From Hysterangium stoloniferum (taxonomy: Eukaryota; Basidiomycota; Agaricomycetes; Hysterangiales; Hysterangiaceae): 64,000 bases of DNA. Each line of letters starts with the position of its first letter. The first letter of the stretch is position 1. The stretch is taken from contig WHVD01000158.1 of the NCBI GenBank assembly GCA_015178975.1, forward strand, positions 122,823 to 186,822, in the 5' to 3' direction. Both the position numbers and the translations under genes were made by a program. The notes beneath the pieces are model-generated. The model saw nothing but the letters and a program-made list of their open reading frames with translations, ran no database searches and had not been told where the DNA came from. Positions 1-10,267 of this stretch are shown here, one piece after another.

Positions 1-447
1 AGTGGACGTAATGACGAGAGTTTGGCCGATGATGAACAGAGCTATTGGTACGACCTTATTGTAAGGAGCAGGAAGAAGGGAATAAGTGGGCTGATCCAAC
101 AGTGCCCTACTATATCTACAAACAAAATTCAGCAGAATAACTTTATTTTAAAAAGAAGATAAAACGCGGACAACGAATCTCGGAATATCCCCAAACCAAA
201 AATTGCAATAGCCAAAAGATAGCATCCCAAGCGTGGATTTCCACCTAAAATACGGGTGATTGTTCTGTTCTTGTGTTCTTATATGGTATTCAGGGCTCGC
301 CGTCAGAAAAATCATCAACAACAATTCTTCACCATTTTGAGCTACGATATTCCACCATGTAGGATTGAAAGTTATAGATGCCAGCGACAAGTACAATGAA
401 CGTTGATTCCAGTCGACTAAATCTGCAATGTTTCCTGTGAATGCCAT
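1..447 (-). CDS. OPI3: Phospholipid N-methyltransferase, OPI3/PEMT type (5' part, runs off window)
   Basis: This encodes the N-terminal part of an endoplasmic-reticulum methyltransferase of the OPI3/PEMT family, which makes phosphatidylcholine by methylating phosphatidylethanolamine derivatives with S-adenosylmethionine. Three exons can be read on the minus strand: 333-447, 172-277 and 1-115, with 55-56 bp GT-AG introns that keep frame. The protein starts MAFTGNIADLVDW and holds FNPTWWNIVAQN, GGNPRLGCYLLA and GLGIFRDSL, which match the yeast Opi3 segments FNPxFWNIVA, GGxxxGCYxLA and SLGIVRD. Hydrophobic stretches fit membrane helices. The catalytic C-terminal half lies left of position 1 and cannot be judged. 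The gene diverges from the FAM210-type gene, with 95 bp between the start codons. The family call rests on remembered motifs, not a search. Confidence 0.85.
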
Positions 448-542
448 CGTACTTCGAAGGGGAGGGAGGTCACAATTCGGTGGGTGTCTATTGTCTCCTA
501 TGGACGCCCAGGGACGTGTTCAACTTCTCTCTCCCATGTAGC
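448..542. promoter_or_regulatory. Short shared divergent promoter region
   Basis: Only 95 bp separate the two divergent start codons (447 minus, 543 plus), so both 5' untranslated regions and core promoters must be compressed here or overlap. No clear TATA box is visible. The stretch has a GGGGAGGGAGGTC block and a pyrimidine-rich run just before the plus-strand ATG. Shared control of the two genes is inferred from spacing alone. Confidence 0.5.
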
Positions 543-1135
543 ATGGCTCAACCACCTCCCAAGCTTAGACCTTATCAAGCTGCCCTAAAGGCGATATCTA
601 GTCGCACGAAGACACCTTTACCCTCTTTAATTGCTTCCTTCGCCATTTTGCACGAACTCACTGCTATAGTCCCTATCGTCTCAGTATTTTTTATTGCAAG
701 GTCACTTGGCGTGGGCGAATACGCTGTCAGTTTTGTCCGCAGAGAGGTTTCGGAAGCAAGGGACGGTAATTGGATCCGGGCAAAGGGGGCGATGTGGCTG
801 GATGAGGGAGAGCAGTGGGCGGCGAGAGTGGGGCGACGTTATGGGATTTTCGGGTTTCTCAAAACTCCCAAGCATAGCGAGAGCGAAATACCCTTTGGAG
901 ACAGCCTAGTTCCTCCTAGGGGACTAGCCAGTGATGTTGCTAATGCTGTATTGGCATATGGTGTGACAAAAGTGCGTGACTGTATAGCAGGATACCGATG
1001 TTAATCTTAACTACTCTAAATATTTAGGCAATGCTCCCAGCCCGGATCGGCTTATCTTTGTACCTTGCACCAGCATTTTCCAGAAGATTTTTGGAGCCCG
1101 TTAGGATCCGAATCATGGGAATATGGCGAAGGTGA
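543..1135 (+). CDS. FAM210/DUF1279-type mitochondrial protein
   Basis: This is a two-exon gene (543-971 and 1028-1135, with a 56-bp intron) encoding about 178 residues. The centre carries a DUF1279-like membrane segment (PLPSLIASFAILHELTAIVP, then FFIARSLGVGE), followed by GRRYGIFGF, a linker, and the second conserved block LASDVANAVLAYGVTK joined by splicing to AMLPARIGLSLYLAPAFSRR. This order matches fungal relatives of FAM210A/B, which are mitochondrial membrane proteins; the precise role is poorly known. The ATG at 543 was chosen because upstream codons, although open, look non-coding and enter the shared promoter. The basic N-terminus with hydroxyl residues would suit mitochondrial import. 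The reading frame is intact. Confidence 0.8.
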
Positions 1136-1868
1136 TCATAACCTAGTATTGTCACTTCCAGGTTGTATAACAGAGCCATTTCGCATCGATGGCTCTTCGA
1201 AAAATAGGAGCTGTGATTCAGTTTTATACTTGACTTCGTCAACTATGTAAAACGTAATTAAGTTATACCATATATCTGAATTCTCTGGGTGGCGGGTAGA
1301 TGGATTGGCCCATGGATGAATCTTTTCGAAACATCGTGACAGGGATGACGGGGATCAATCCTGAGTCTGAGTGCGTTGCCAGATTGTCAAAAATGTACGA
1401 AGTAGTCGGGGTGGCCTTACAGTGGAATGTACTAGTGACATGCAAATGCTCAGGTCATGTTTGACAGTATAAATCTTCCAAGTTGATTCACCTGAAGATG
1501 CTAGAAGAGGATGAACAAGTTTTCCAAGTCCTCTCTTGCGTTTTGCTGCCATGTAACTGGCAAACATCAACTGAAACACTTGAAAAATTTCGAGATTACC
1601 ATGCCCTCAAGCGAAAATATGTATGATTCTTGATATCGATGTTGTTCAATTCTCAAGTGACTATTAAACATTTTTCCTAAGGAATTTTTTCAATACTCCA
1701 ATGAACTAATTCAATTTAAAGCTATTTTTTCACTAACTTGACAGTGTTTTACACCTCTAACATTCTCCTGTTCACAAGTTGCCACCGAGATCAAAGAGAA
1801 TAGGTACATCACTCCAAAATCAAAACTCAACATACAGCACATAATACGTACTTTACACTAATGGTTCT
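1136..1868. other. Intergenic, no gene recognised
   Basis: Short open frames occur on both strands, but none has recognisable domains, intron signals or a paralogue in the window. The right half is AT-rich and probably holds the 3' flank of the hydrolase copy at 1869-3257. Confidence 0.4.
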
Positions 1869-3257
1869 TCAGAATTTCGCGGACGAGTCAGAATTTACCA
1901 AAAATTTCAGTATAATCGTCCTGACTTCCTCGTAATGATTAGTAGCAAAGGTCAGATCGTGGCCCGCTCCCTTAATCGGAACGAAAACAGCTGCAGGGAG
2001 AAGTTCATTGATAATATGCCCATATTTGATGTCAACCGTCTTGTCTGCTGTGCCCTGGAATAGCTGGGCGGTAAGTAAAGTTACGGTAGACATGAGACAC
2101 CAAAAAACCCACATGTACAATCAGACATTTCAACCGGGAATTTTCAGAGACCATCTTGAAGGCTTCACGGAGGTTATGGATTGGGCCATCTACGGCGGAA
2201 GAAGCCAGAGCTGCGTTATATCCCGGCAAGCTTCCACTTTGAAGCTCACGCAACTAATACACAGTATTACGGGTCACACGGTACCGAAAGCAAATGAATG
2301 CAACTAACCGTTTCCATTAAATTGGTCTGACATAGCCACTGTTCAGCTGTCGTTGACCTACTCTTGATTAAGGAGTATTACTTACTGGGGGCCCTACCGG
2401 AGGTCTACGATGTGTCAGCTTGGGTGGGGTTCATATGAATGAGATCGTAGAAACCAGAGAATATTTTAGGTGTGTATACCTCCAAAACCCCTGTTGATGC
2501 AATGAAAACAAGTTTTTCTGTGACAAGGTTGGGGAACATCGCTGCGAAGGCGGCTGCAATGCCACCTCCCTTAAACTTGAGTGTCAGAACCTGTCATACA
2601 ATCTAAATATACCACCCACTGACCATAGACAGTCCAACGACGTGAGCATGCTCGAACTTCACATGTTGAAGTAACAGCGCCAATTGGGTGATAAACAGGT
2701 CTGCATTGTATACGACCTCTGGAGCTTCACTATATCCTCGCCCATAGAGGTCTAACGGGAAAATTATTCAATTCAATAATCCCGTAGTGTATAAAGTGTA
2801 AAATCGTCTCGCCATATATGAGTACTCTCAATCCGTTTTCCGCAAGAAACGGGGCCAAGCGGTGCCAGATTGGCACTGGGGTGGATATACCGTGAACGAG
2901 GACTACCTATTCACAAGCGGAATCCGAGATATCGAGTGAGTTGAAGGCGCAAACGCTCCATTTACCTTGGGTCCATCTTCCGGCCCCAGCAACCAATACG
3001 TTGTTTTGCCCAGAGGAAGACGTACAGTTTCAGCTGCAAACCAGAGTATCACACACGGTGGATAACATGCTCAGGATCAAGTCCACATATCATACGTACG
3101 ATTCGGATAATAATCAATGGGATAGACCATTCTCACTTTTGAGTCAAGAGGAAGTGCCTCGAGGGAATGTTGGGCAGGTGTGGGGAACTACACGTAATCA
3201 ATAAATATCATGATAACATTGTGTATTGTATATTAGACTTACTGGGCTAGGTGACAT
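1869..3257 (-). pseudogene. Alpha/beta hydrolase paralogue, probably inactivated
   Basis: This is an inverted paralogue of the hydrolase gene at 53222-54657. Most exons align: a five-codon first exon (3243-3257), the strand block ending PIWHRLAPFLAENGLRVLIY, the DLYGRGYSEAP exon, the nucleophile elbow GLSM followed by GGG, the LRELQSGSLPGYN exon, and the last exon with GTADKTVD and GAGHDL, supplying the acid and histidine of the triad. Damage: the exon upstream of the elbow has two in-frame TGA codons (near 3071-3079) where the paralogue reads through. A possible intron spanning them would not restore frame. The donor after LRVLIY is GC instead of GT. The catalytic-acid and histidine motifs are better preserved here (GAGHD) than in the paralogue (GADHD). 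It could still be expressed through unusual splicing; substrate unknown. Confidence 0.6.
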
Positions 3258-4084
3258 GGCAGGCGTATGGCTATGGCTGGATAGGCTAGATGGTCACAAA
3301 GACCGCTGCAAGGCCCACCGGCATGTGGTATATCAGTCCGTTTTTGCTCCCACCGGCTGGATGTTCTCGTAAGCCGCAAAGGCCCCGAAGCTCGGGACAC
3401 GGGTCCGAGCTGTAGATGATCCATATATACGACACCGACACGATTCATGCTTCTCGGATTGCCTTTACGTCTTCGAAACCGTGTCCACTCCCACAATAGC
3501 TACAAGAGACCGCTTTTATCTGCACTTCTATTCTCTTTAAATCGGGTCTTTTGGCTGAACAACTGGCTTCCCAGTTTTTGTCCGTTATACTTGTCGTCAA
3601 ATGAGAATATAATATGTAAATATGTATAATTGTTATCTAGCTACTTGAAACAAGAACTAGCTTTATACTAAATAAATCCTGACTAATCACTAATATCTCT
3701 GGATGCGAGGATATTGAGCTGCCCCAGTAATAGCCACTGACTCGTTATACTGATATGATGAGTCGACGGGAACATTTATTAATATCTATTAATATTAGGG
3801 GAAAGACTGTGAGCGGATTGGGAATATAAAAATCATTGCAGCGGTCGTAATTGACTAATGTACCTCGCGTTCCTGGACCCGATGTAAGCGAGTGAGACTT
3901 GCGATCTTGTCATCAATACATGTGACGTCACGCGTTCTATTGTCGTGCCAGTGATGAATGTGATTAGCACCTATTCGATAAGAGAGGGCTACCTACTCGT
4001 ATAGATCGTGCCAATCGTAGTTTCACTGTATATAAAGTCTCAAGTTCTCTAGAATATTAGGAGATGTTACACATCACATCACAC
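3258..4084. other. Intergenic, no gene recognised
   Basis: No convincing gene was found. The stretch is AT-rich after 3600 and leads into the decayed retrotransposon region; its exact left boundary could not be fixed. Confidence 0.4.
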
Positions 4085-4245
4085 CATATCTTATCTAATG
4101 GAGCCTGTAATCCTGGCCGTCTTACCAATTACGGATCGACTCCACATGGTCTCAGACAACCCTCCTTTTTGCTCCATCTGATTGTCTCTGATGTCGGCTG
4201 AGCCACCCCTCTGTTTCCCTACCTCACAGCACAGCCTCAATTACC

Positions 4246-4945
4246 CTTGTTTCCCTGCATCAGCATCAGATGTCCATGGAAGGTATATCAACTCTCAAAA
4301 GACATAGTTACAAGTAGGATCCTTAATTTCTGTATCAAAGAACTATCTACCACTAAACAGAGAAAACTTAGTCCTGTCTGCATCGATCAACTCAGTGAGG
4401 TCAATCAACAACCTTATGCTTTTTTTTTGACAATGACTAAAGACAAGCCATCCATCATGTCTCATTTACCATCCACATCAAAGTCATTGCTTACTCACTC
4501 AGAAAAAAGAAGGAGACACCAACTTGGATTATCTCCCCTCCTCATAAATCCCTTCACTGACACTGCCACCACATCACATTCTACCTCACCAACTGAATTG
4601 GGGCCCTCCAAAACTGAGACAAATACTGACACTGAATACATAACACTTCAAACACACCCCACAAATCTCAAGGTCTCACCATCAACATGAACCAAAAAGA
4701 GAAGGATTCCACAACATGAACTGAGCCAACCTATAGCAGAAGTCAAGTCGGCAATCTCAAAGAATGCCCAATACTCACCGCCAGATGGTACACACCAATT
4801 GTCCATCAAAACTGGTCAATAGGCTGTCACCAATACATGAAGTTTGGGGAAAGAAACCTGATGAGACTGTAAGTTATGTCACAGATGCCATGATGGAACC
4901 ATGACTCATGGCCTGGTACCAAGGGGATCAGACACAGATTGATAC
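4246..4945 (+). pseudogene. Gag N-terminal region remnant
   Basis: A 147-codon open frame (4247-4690) rich in Ser, Thr and Pro contains MTKDKPSIMSHLPSTSKS, then a basic ERRRHQLG-like patch. Its composition and its position upstream of better gag pieces suggest the start of a retrotransposon gag. No diagnostic motif is present, so the call is positional. Confidence 0.35.
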
Positions 4946-5814
4946 TGTTACGACTGGAAATCCCACCAGACTCCGGGCACTAACTTATATGCACCGGCAC
5001 CCTACACACACCAATTATCAGTTTACTGGAATACCCACTGGACTCTGTATGTATGTCAGACCTGTCCACACTCGACCTCGTTACTTCATGTATCAGTCAC
5101 CGGAATACCTGCCAGACTCCGCTCCTGTCTATCTCTGACCCTGTCCCACACACCAGTCACTGGACCCCACTTGGAAAACCTGACAGCTCTCTAACTGAGC
5201 TCCATTCCTGTTATGGTCAAATGACCTGTCATGATTTGGACTCCGCTCCTGCCCCATTCCCATTTTGGTTTTATGACCTGTCACAATTTGGACTCCGCTC
5301 CACTCCGTTCCATTCCTAACACCAAGTTTGGTGTTTATTTATCTCATTTCATGTTTGTTAGTTTAGTTTTCATTATTACTGGATTTGGTATGTTATTCAT
5401 TCCACAGTCTATATGGTCTGGCAGATGTTGTACATACAATCCAGTCAGAAAATCAGCTTAGATTCCCCCAGTAATCTCAAGTACATTTTCTGCTCTAAAC
5501 TCCTCTTTGAAATACACTGCTCTTACTCATCAGAGCCCATGGGCTCTGACCTATCTATCACTCGACCTCCGACCCATCTATCACTGACTCATCTCCGCCC
5601 GACCCCTTGACTTCCACGGGATTCCTGCAGTCGACTCCTGGACCTCTCAACCCATGAACCCCTCCAAGACTCCCCAGGATTCCCATCCACCTGTTTGAAA
5701 TTGGACAAGATGATCTTGTAAGGGTGCAGCCTATAAGCTGAAGCCAAGTCCTACTGGCTTTCCTGTGGGTTTCTCTGGAAACCCTCTGATAAGCTCCACA
5801 CACAACTCTTAACA
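4946..5814 (+). mobile_element. Solo LTR, family C, copy 1
   Basis: It starts TGTTACGACTGG and ends CTTAACA, flanked on both sides by the 5-bp duplication GATAC. The hairpin block shared by several LTR families lies at 5721-5751. There is no internal region, so this is a solo LTR of 869 bp left by LTR-LTR recombination. Confidence 0.9.
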
Positions 5815-5819
5815 GATAC

Positions 5820-6726
5820 CCTCACCTTAGAACAATACCTGGAGGAGCTTGTGAAAATTACCCTTGAGAAAAACTGGGCTCACCTCATTAGAGAGAAGAT
5901 CCTCACCACCACCCAAGACAACTGGCGATTCATTGACTGGAAAATTGAGATGGAGAACCTCAACATGATTCTCACCACATCAGCAAAAACCTTTGCCTTG
6001 TCTAACACTGCCTTGAAGACACAACTAGAGGTGAACCTTGACAAAGCTCTCAAATGAAACCTTCCTGTCAAACCAATCCATGCAACTGAGCTTCCAGCAT
6101 GGACCAGTGAGGTGAAGGAATGCAATGAGTATGTTCACAAACAATGCAAATTGATGCAAGAGCAAATCATAGCCAACAATACCATTTGGGCATTTCACCA
6201 CAATGAGAGGAGGGATTTAGCCTCTCACCTGCCCTCCCCCCCCCCCTGAGCTCCACTTCCACAAACAAATCCAGCATCAAACTCCCAAGGTTGACTGACA
6301 AAGAGAGGAGACTACTCCATGGGCCACCAAGGATGCACATGCTGCTGCATTTTCTATGCAGGTCATCACTCTGACACATGCCCCATGAAGATGAACAACT
6401 TATGGCCAGATGCTGCCACATACAAACCTCTTATGTACCTCAACCATGGCACATGTGGATGCACCATATATTACAGCAGGCCTAGCCATGGCCAACATCC
6501 AAGAATCCAGAGATGAAGACACAGACATGTATGTCACCTCCTCATTTGAATCCCACACTCCTTTCATGGTCCCACATCTCTGTGCACCCATAGAGATGAC
6601 GGGACCTCCCATATCTGACTTCCCTCTATCTGTGAAGGCACTCATTGATATCAGATGTCTCACCACAGTGATTAGTGACACCTTAGTCACCCAGCTGGGC
6701 CTCTGTCGATTCCTGCTACCAAGGGT
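5820..6726 (+). pseudogene. Gag remnant with zinc knuckle and protease fragment
   Basis: The frame opens with a gag-like helical stretch (YLEELVKITLEKNW, then DNWRFIDWKIEMENL) that stops at 6054 and continues as LPAWTSEVKECNEYVHKQCKLM. Around 6322-6385 a different frame encodes GCTCCCIFYAGHHSDTCPM, a degenerate zinc knuckle of the C-x2-C...H-x4-C kind seen in fungal gypsy gag. Near 6625-6705 the segment PLSVKALIDIRCLTTVISD resembles the retroviral-type protease start; the LID-x-G core reads LIDIRC, so the active-site pattern is lost. A C10 homopolymer at about 6239-6247 may be one frameshift site. This piece clearly encodes nothing functional now. Confidence 0.65.
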
Positions 6727-6731
6727 GGAAG

Positions 6732-7273
6732 TGTTATGACCCGTTCCCGGATGTTTCAATATCCGACTTCCAACTTCCCACTACGGAACATCACAGTTAC
6801 TGTATCTTCCATAATATTCCCTTGTTATGCATTTGGTAATTTGTCCATTGACAAGTATTCACTCGTTTGTTTATTATATTTCCATTTCGGAATCATGTCT
6901 CCCCAATTCATCTTATTGTATTCCTGTTTCAGAATACTTCCATTTCCATCTTATTGTGGTCTTAGTTTGTAGTACAATAACAAGAAGACTTATATTAGTT
7001 TCCGCGAATTTGTACTTTACTTTAGATCTGATATTGACTTAGTTTCTTATTCCCTCTCCCATCTTTCTGTACACTGGATATTCGGAACTCTTTGGAAATC
7101 TGAATATCCATATCTTCCAGAGTAAGTCTCACCTTTGAAATTAAGGACTTCTGACCATTTGCGTAGAGGCACAGCACATAGCTGAAGCCAATATCCTGAC
7201 CCTATCTGATAGTTTCCAAATTCCCAGTGACTTTCCAATAGTTCCAGAATAAATTCCGACACAGTACTTAACA
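6732..7273 (+). mobile_element. Solo LTR, family D
   Basis: It runs from TGTTATGACC to ACTTAACA (542 bp) with a perfect 5-bp duplication GGAAG on each side. The shared hairpin block is at 7164-7195, with a 5-nt loop instead of 6. It is inserted in the gag-pol remnant. Confidence 0.9.
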
Positions 7274-7278
7274 GGAAG

Positions 7279-8380
7279 ATAATCTATCATCAATATCAAA
7301 CATGCCATTGAATTGCAAGGAGTTTGTTAGGATTAAGGTGTAAGACTGGTATCTGCTGCAGGTGTAGACAGACACTAGCATGAGTGATGGGGAATAAACC
7401 ACTACTGTATTATAATCCATATGTACAGAATATATACAAGTGGAGAACAATGGGAATGAGAACAATAGGAGTGAGAACAAGGAGAAGTGGAACAATGGGA
7501 AATGGTGAACAATGGGATCAAATATTATTAAATTGCAGTGTAGGGAGTGTCACTCCCTTACAAAGGTGACATCAGGAAATGGTGCATGGCAGTCAGGAGT
7601 ATTTAAGGCATCCACCTGGATGCCCAGAAGACAGAACACATCACCAACTAGCCCCAGCTGACCACAGCCATGAATGTCTGGGGTTTTCTGGGACTCACCC
7701 ATTACATCTTGGCACTCCTCCCTGCCTTAGGAGAACACACCAGTGTCCCCACCCCCCTAACTATGAAAGAATGTGACCACCAATTCCCTATCTGGGCTCC
7801 AGAACACCAGCAGGCCTTTGATGCTATCAAATGATTGGTCACCAGTACAGAATGTCTCACAATAATTGATTATGATGACCCATCAGGCAAGATTTTCCTA
7901 ACTACTGATGCCAGCAATTGACACACAGGTGTCATGCTTAGTTTTGGCAAGGATTGGGCCAGAACTGACCTGTCACTTACCACTCATGCCAGTTGAACAA
8001 TGCTGAATGCAACAACCCAGTCTACATGGACCACTGAACACTAGAGTACTTCCAGTCACAGAAGGAGATGTCTTGCTGACAGCTGCACTGGTCTATGTAC
8101 CTCACAGATTTCAATTTCAACATTGTCTATATCTGAGGGGAAGACAACACCATTGCCAATGCTCTATCTCACATGCCTGACTATGATCCCAATGCCATGC
8201 AAGCTGTCTGTGCATTAGCACACACCCAATCCTTGAAGAAGAGCATCATTGGAGGAATGCTCAACATCACTACTGACCCCACTACTGGACACTATCTGTA
8301 AGGTTACCTCCAGGATGACTTTTGTAAACAGCTCAACAGTGATGTCACTGCAGGAAGCATTGAAGGTGCAAGGAAAGAAG
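7279..8380 (+). pseudogene. Pol remnant: reverse transcriptase end and RNase H
   Basis: Conserved pol pieces are readable across several frames: MNVWGFLGLTHY and FPIWAPEHQQAFDAIK (end of reverse transcriptase and connection), then FLTTDASN, HTGVMLSFGKDW and LNNAECN (RNase H), then DFNFNIVYI, GEDNTIANALSHMPDY (RNase H end). Several stops fall where the family normally has Trp, that is TGG to TGA, for example after DAIK and DASN. The catalytic reverse transcriptase centre itself (YxDD) is missing, so a deletion precedes this piece. Confidence 0.75.
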
Positions 8381-8385
8381 CCAGT

Positions 8386-9205
8386 TGTTAAGTTCTGGAT
8401 CTCAGGGCAGAATGTCCAATGGATATTCCAGACACTTCCCGGAAATATGTCCTCAGAGTTTGGAAAATTAGTCCGGGAGTTTCTGGGGATTAGTAATGGG
8501 AGTATCAGAATATTACCAGAGTACAGATGGACTTGGCTTCAGCTTATGTGCTGCACCCTTGTGCACTCACCTGGGTGTCTATATTTCAGAGGATGAATAT
8601 ATGTCAGAATGTTTACAGATACTCAGAAGTTCCAGGAGTTCCAGATATCCAGAGTCCAGAGAGTTCCGAAGATTGAGCATACAGAAAGACAGAAGAGAAA
8701 GACTATATAGATATTCCAATAATTGTACTACAAATCTAGAAGTATAATAAGACAGATTAGGATGAAGATTCCAAAATGGGAATACAACAAGAACAATAAA
8801 CAAGCAAATGAATAACTGTTAACCTGTCAGTTACCAAATATGGAACAAGGATGAGGTTTGGAAGTATGGGAACTATGAATGTTCCATAGTCAGAAGTCAG
8901 GGTCAGATATTGAGGTGGATGTCAGAAAGTCATATCAGAGACTTGGGGTGGAAAGTCGGATCAGAGATGGGAGTCTGACTGGGAGTCTGACCGGGAGTTT
9001 GGGCCAGGAAATGACCACAGAACATGTGTAGAAGTCAACTACTGAAGGGCAGAGTCCAATGAGTTCCAGGTCATAACAGGAGGTATCTGAATGAGGGTCA
9101 GGTTCCAGTGGATTCTGGATCTTGATACTGGTCTGGAAGATGGTTCAGAACCAGAGATAATATCTGGGAAATACTCCAAAGAGTTTCCAGGAACAGATCT
9201 TCACA
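8386..9205 (-). mobile_element. Solo LTR, family E, copy 1
   Basis: On the plus strand it begins TGTTAAGTTCTGG and ends ATCTTCACA; read on its own strand it is TGTGAAGATC...TTAACA. The 5-bp duplication CCAGT is perfect on both sides. The shared hairpin block is at 8529-8558 on the minus strand. Length 820 bp. Confidence 0.9.
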
Positions 9206-9210
9206 CCAGT

Positions 9211-10267
9211 CTCCTTTATGTTGGATGCTGACTCATCATTCCTCGTGACATCCTGATCCAAGAAATGTTGTACCATCTCACACATGACACCCTGAGTCAT
9301 TTCATATTTGAGAAAAGCTATGAATCCTTTTGGCACTCTTACTACTGGCCCAACATGAGGTGAGATTTAAAGACAACATACATACCTCATGCACCAAATG
9401 TCAGAGGAATAAAGACTGAACCAGCCAGCCTAGTGGTCCCTTACATCCCCTTCCAGTCCCAGATGGCCATTTTGATACTGTTGCCATTGATTTCATTGGT
9501 CCTCTCCCTGAAGAACAGGGGAAAGATACAATCATGACCATGACTGACACCCTGGGTACTGACATTTGTTCTGGCACCCATACATTCTCCTTATTCCACA
9601 GCACAGATTGCAGTTGTACTTTTCAACAAATGGTATTGCAAAAATGGGCTAATGCTAAATATCATGTCAGATTGTGATCCACTCTTTACATCTGAACTCT
9701 GGAAGGCATTACACAAACTTGGTGGAGTTAAATTGAAGATGTCCACTGCCTACCACCCACAAAGTGATGGCTCCAGCAAGCGAACCAACAGGACCCTCAA
9801 TTACATAGCTGATTCAATATCATGTCAATATCAACCAGAAGGGATGTGTGGCACAACTTCCTTGAGCATGCTTTGCTATTATGAACACTATCAATACCTC
9901 CACAGGCTTCTCTCCACACCTTATTCCTCCACTAGCACCCTTACCCCCAAGTGTCACCCCTGCTGAGGTGTCAGCACATGAGATCCTGTGCTGCCTGGAG
10001 TTAGATGTCCAGGAAGCACAGGACAACCTCACTGCTGCAAAAATTCATCAGGCCTATCACACAAATGAACACTGAGGCACAGAAGTCTGATACAAAGTGG
10101 GCGAATTGGTAATGCTATCTACTAGACACCATCACCATAACTACAAATGAAAAGGAAAGAAGTGGGTCGCAAAGTTCATGCCCCATTTTGATGGCCCATA
10201 TGAGGTAACACATGCCTTCTCTGACAAATCAGTCTATATATTACAACTTCCAAACAATCCCACTTCA
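9211..10267 (+). pseudogene. Integrase remnant of the gypsy-type element
   Basis: This segment holds the integrase. HDTLSHFIFEKSYESFWHSYYWPNM is the zinc-binding N-terminal part. The core end reads MSDCDPLFTSELWKALHKL, KLKMSTAYHPQSDGSSKRTN and RTLNYIAD, where the family has DG-x-[ST]ER-x-NRTL; the position of the catalytic Glu is changed to Ser or Lys. KFMPHFDGPYEV and HAFSDKSVYILQLPNNP are the GPY/F-like C-terminal module. Stops and frame changes separate the blocks. It is the clearest evidence that the 4-10 kb debris is Ty3/gypsy. Confidence 0.8.

Larger units (their letters stand above)
4085..10267 (+). mobile_element. Decayed Ty3/gypsy-type retrotransposon with nested solo LTRs
   Basis: Read on the plus strand with the nested LTRs removed, the pieces run in gag, zinc knuckle, protease, RNase H, integrase order, as in Ty3/gypsy elements. 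All pieces carry stops or frameshifts. Three solo LTRs (4946-5814, 6732-7273, 8386-9205) sit inside it, each with its own 5-bp target duplication. The right end at about 10267 abuts an old reversed LTR related to the 25.4 and 59 kb LTRs. Neither terminal LTR of this element was identified, so the outer limits are approximate. Confidence 0.75.
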
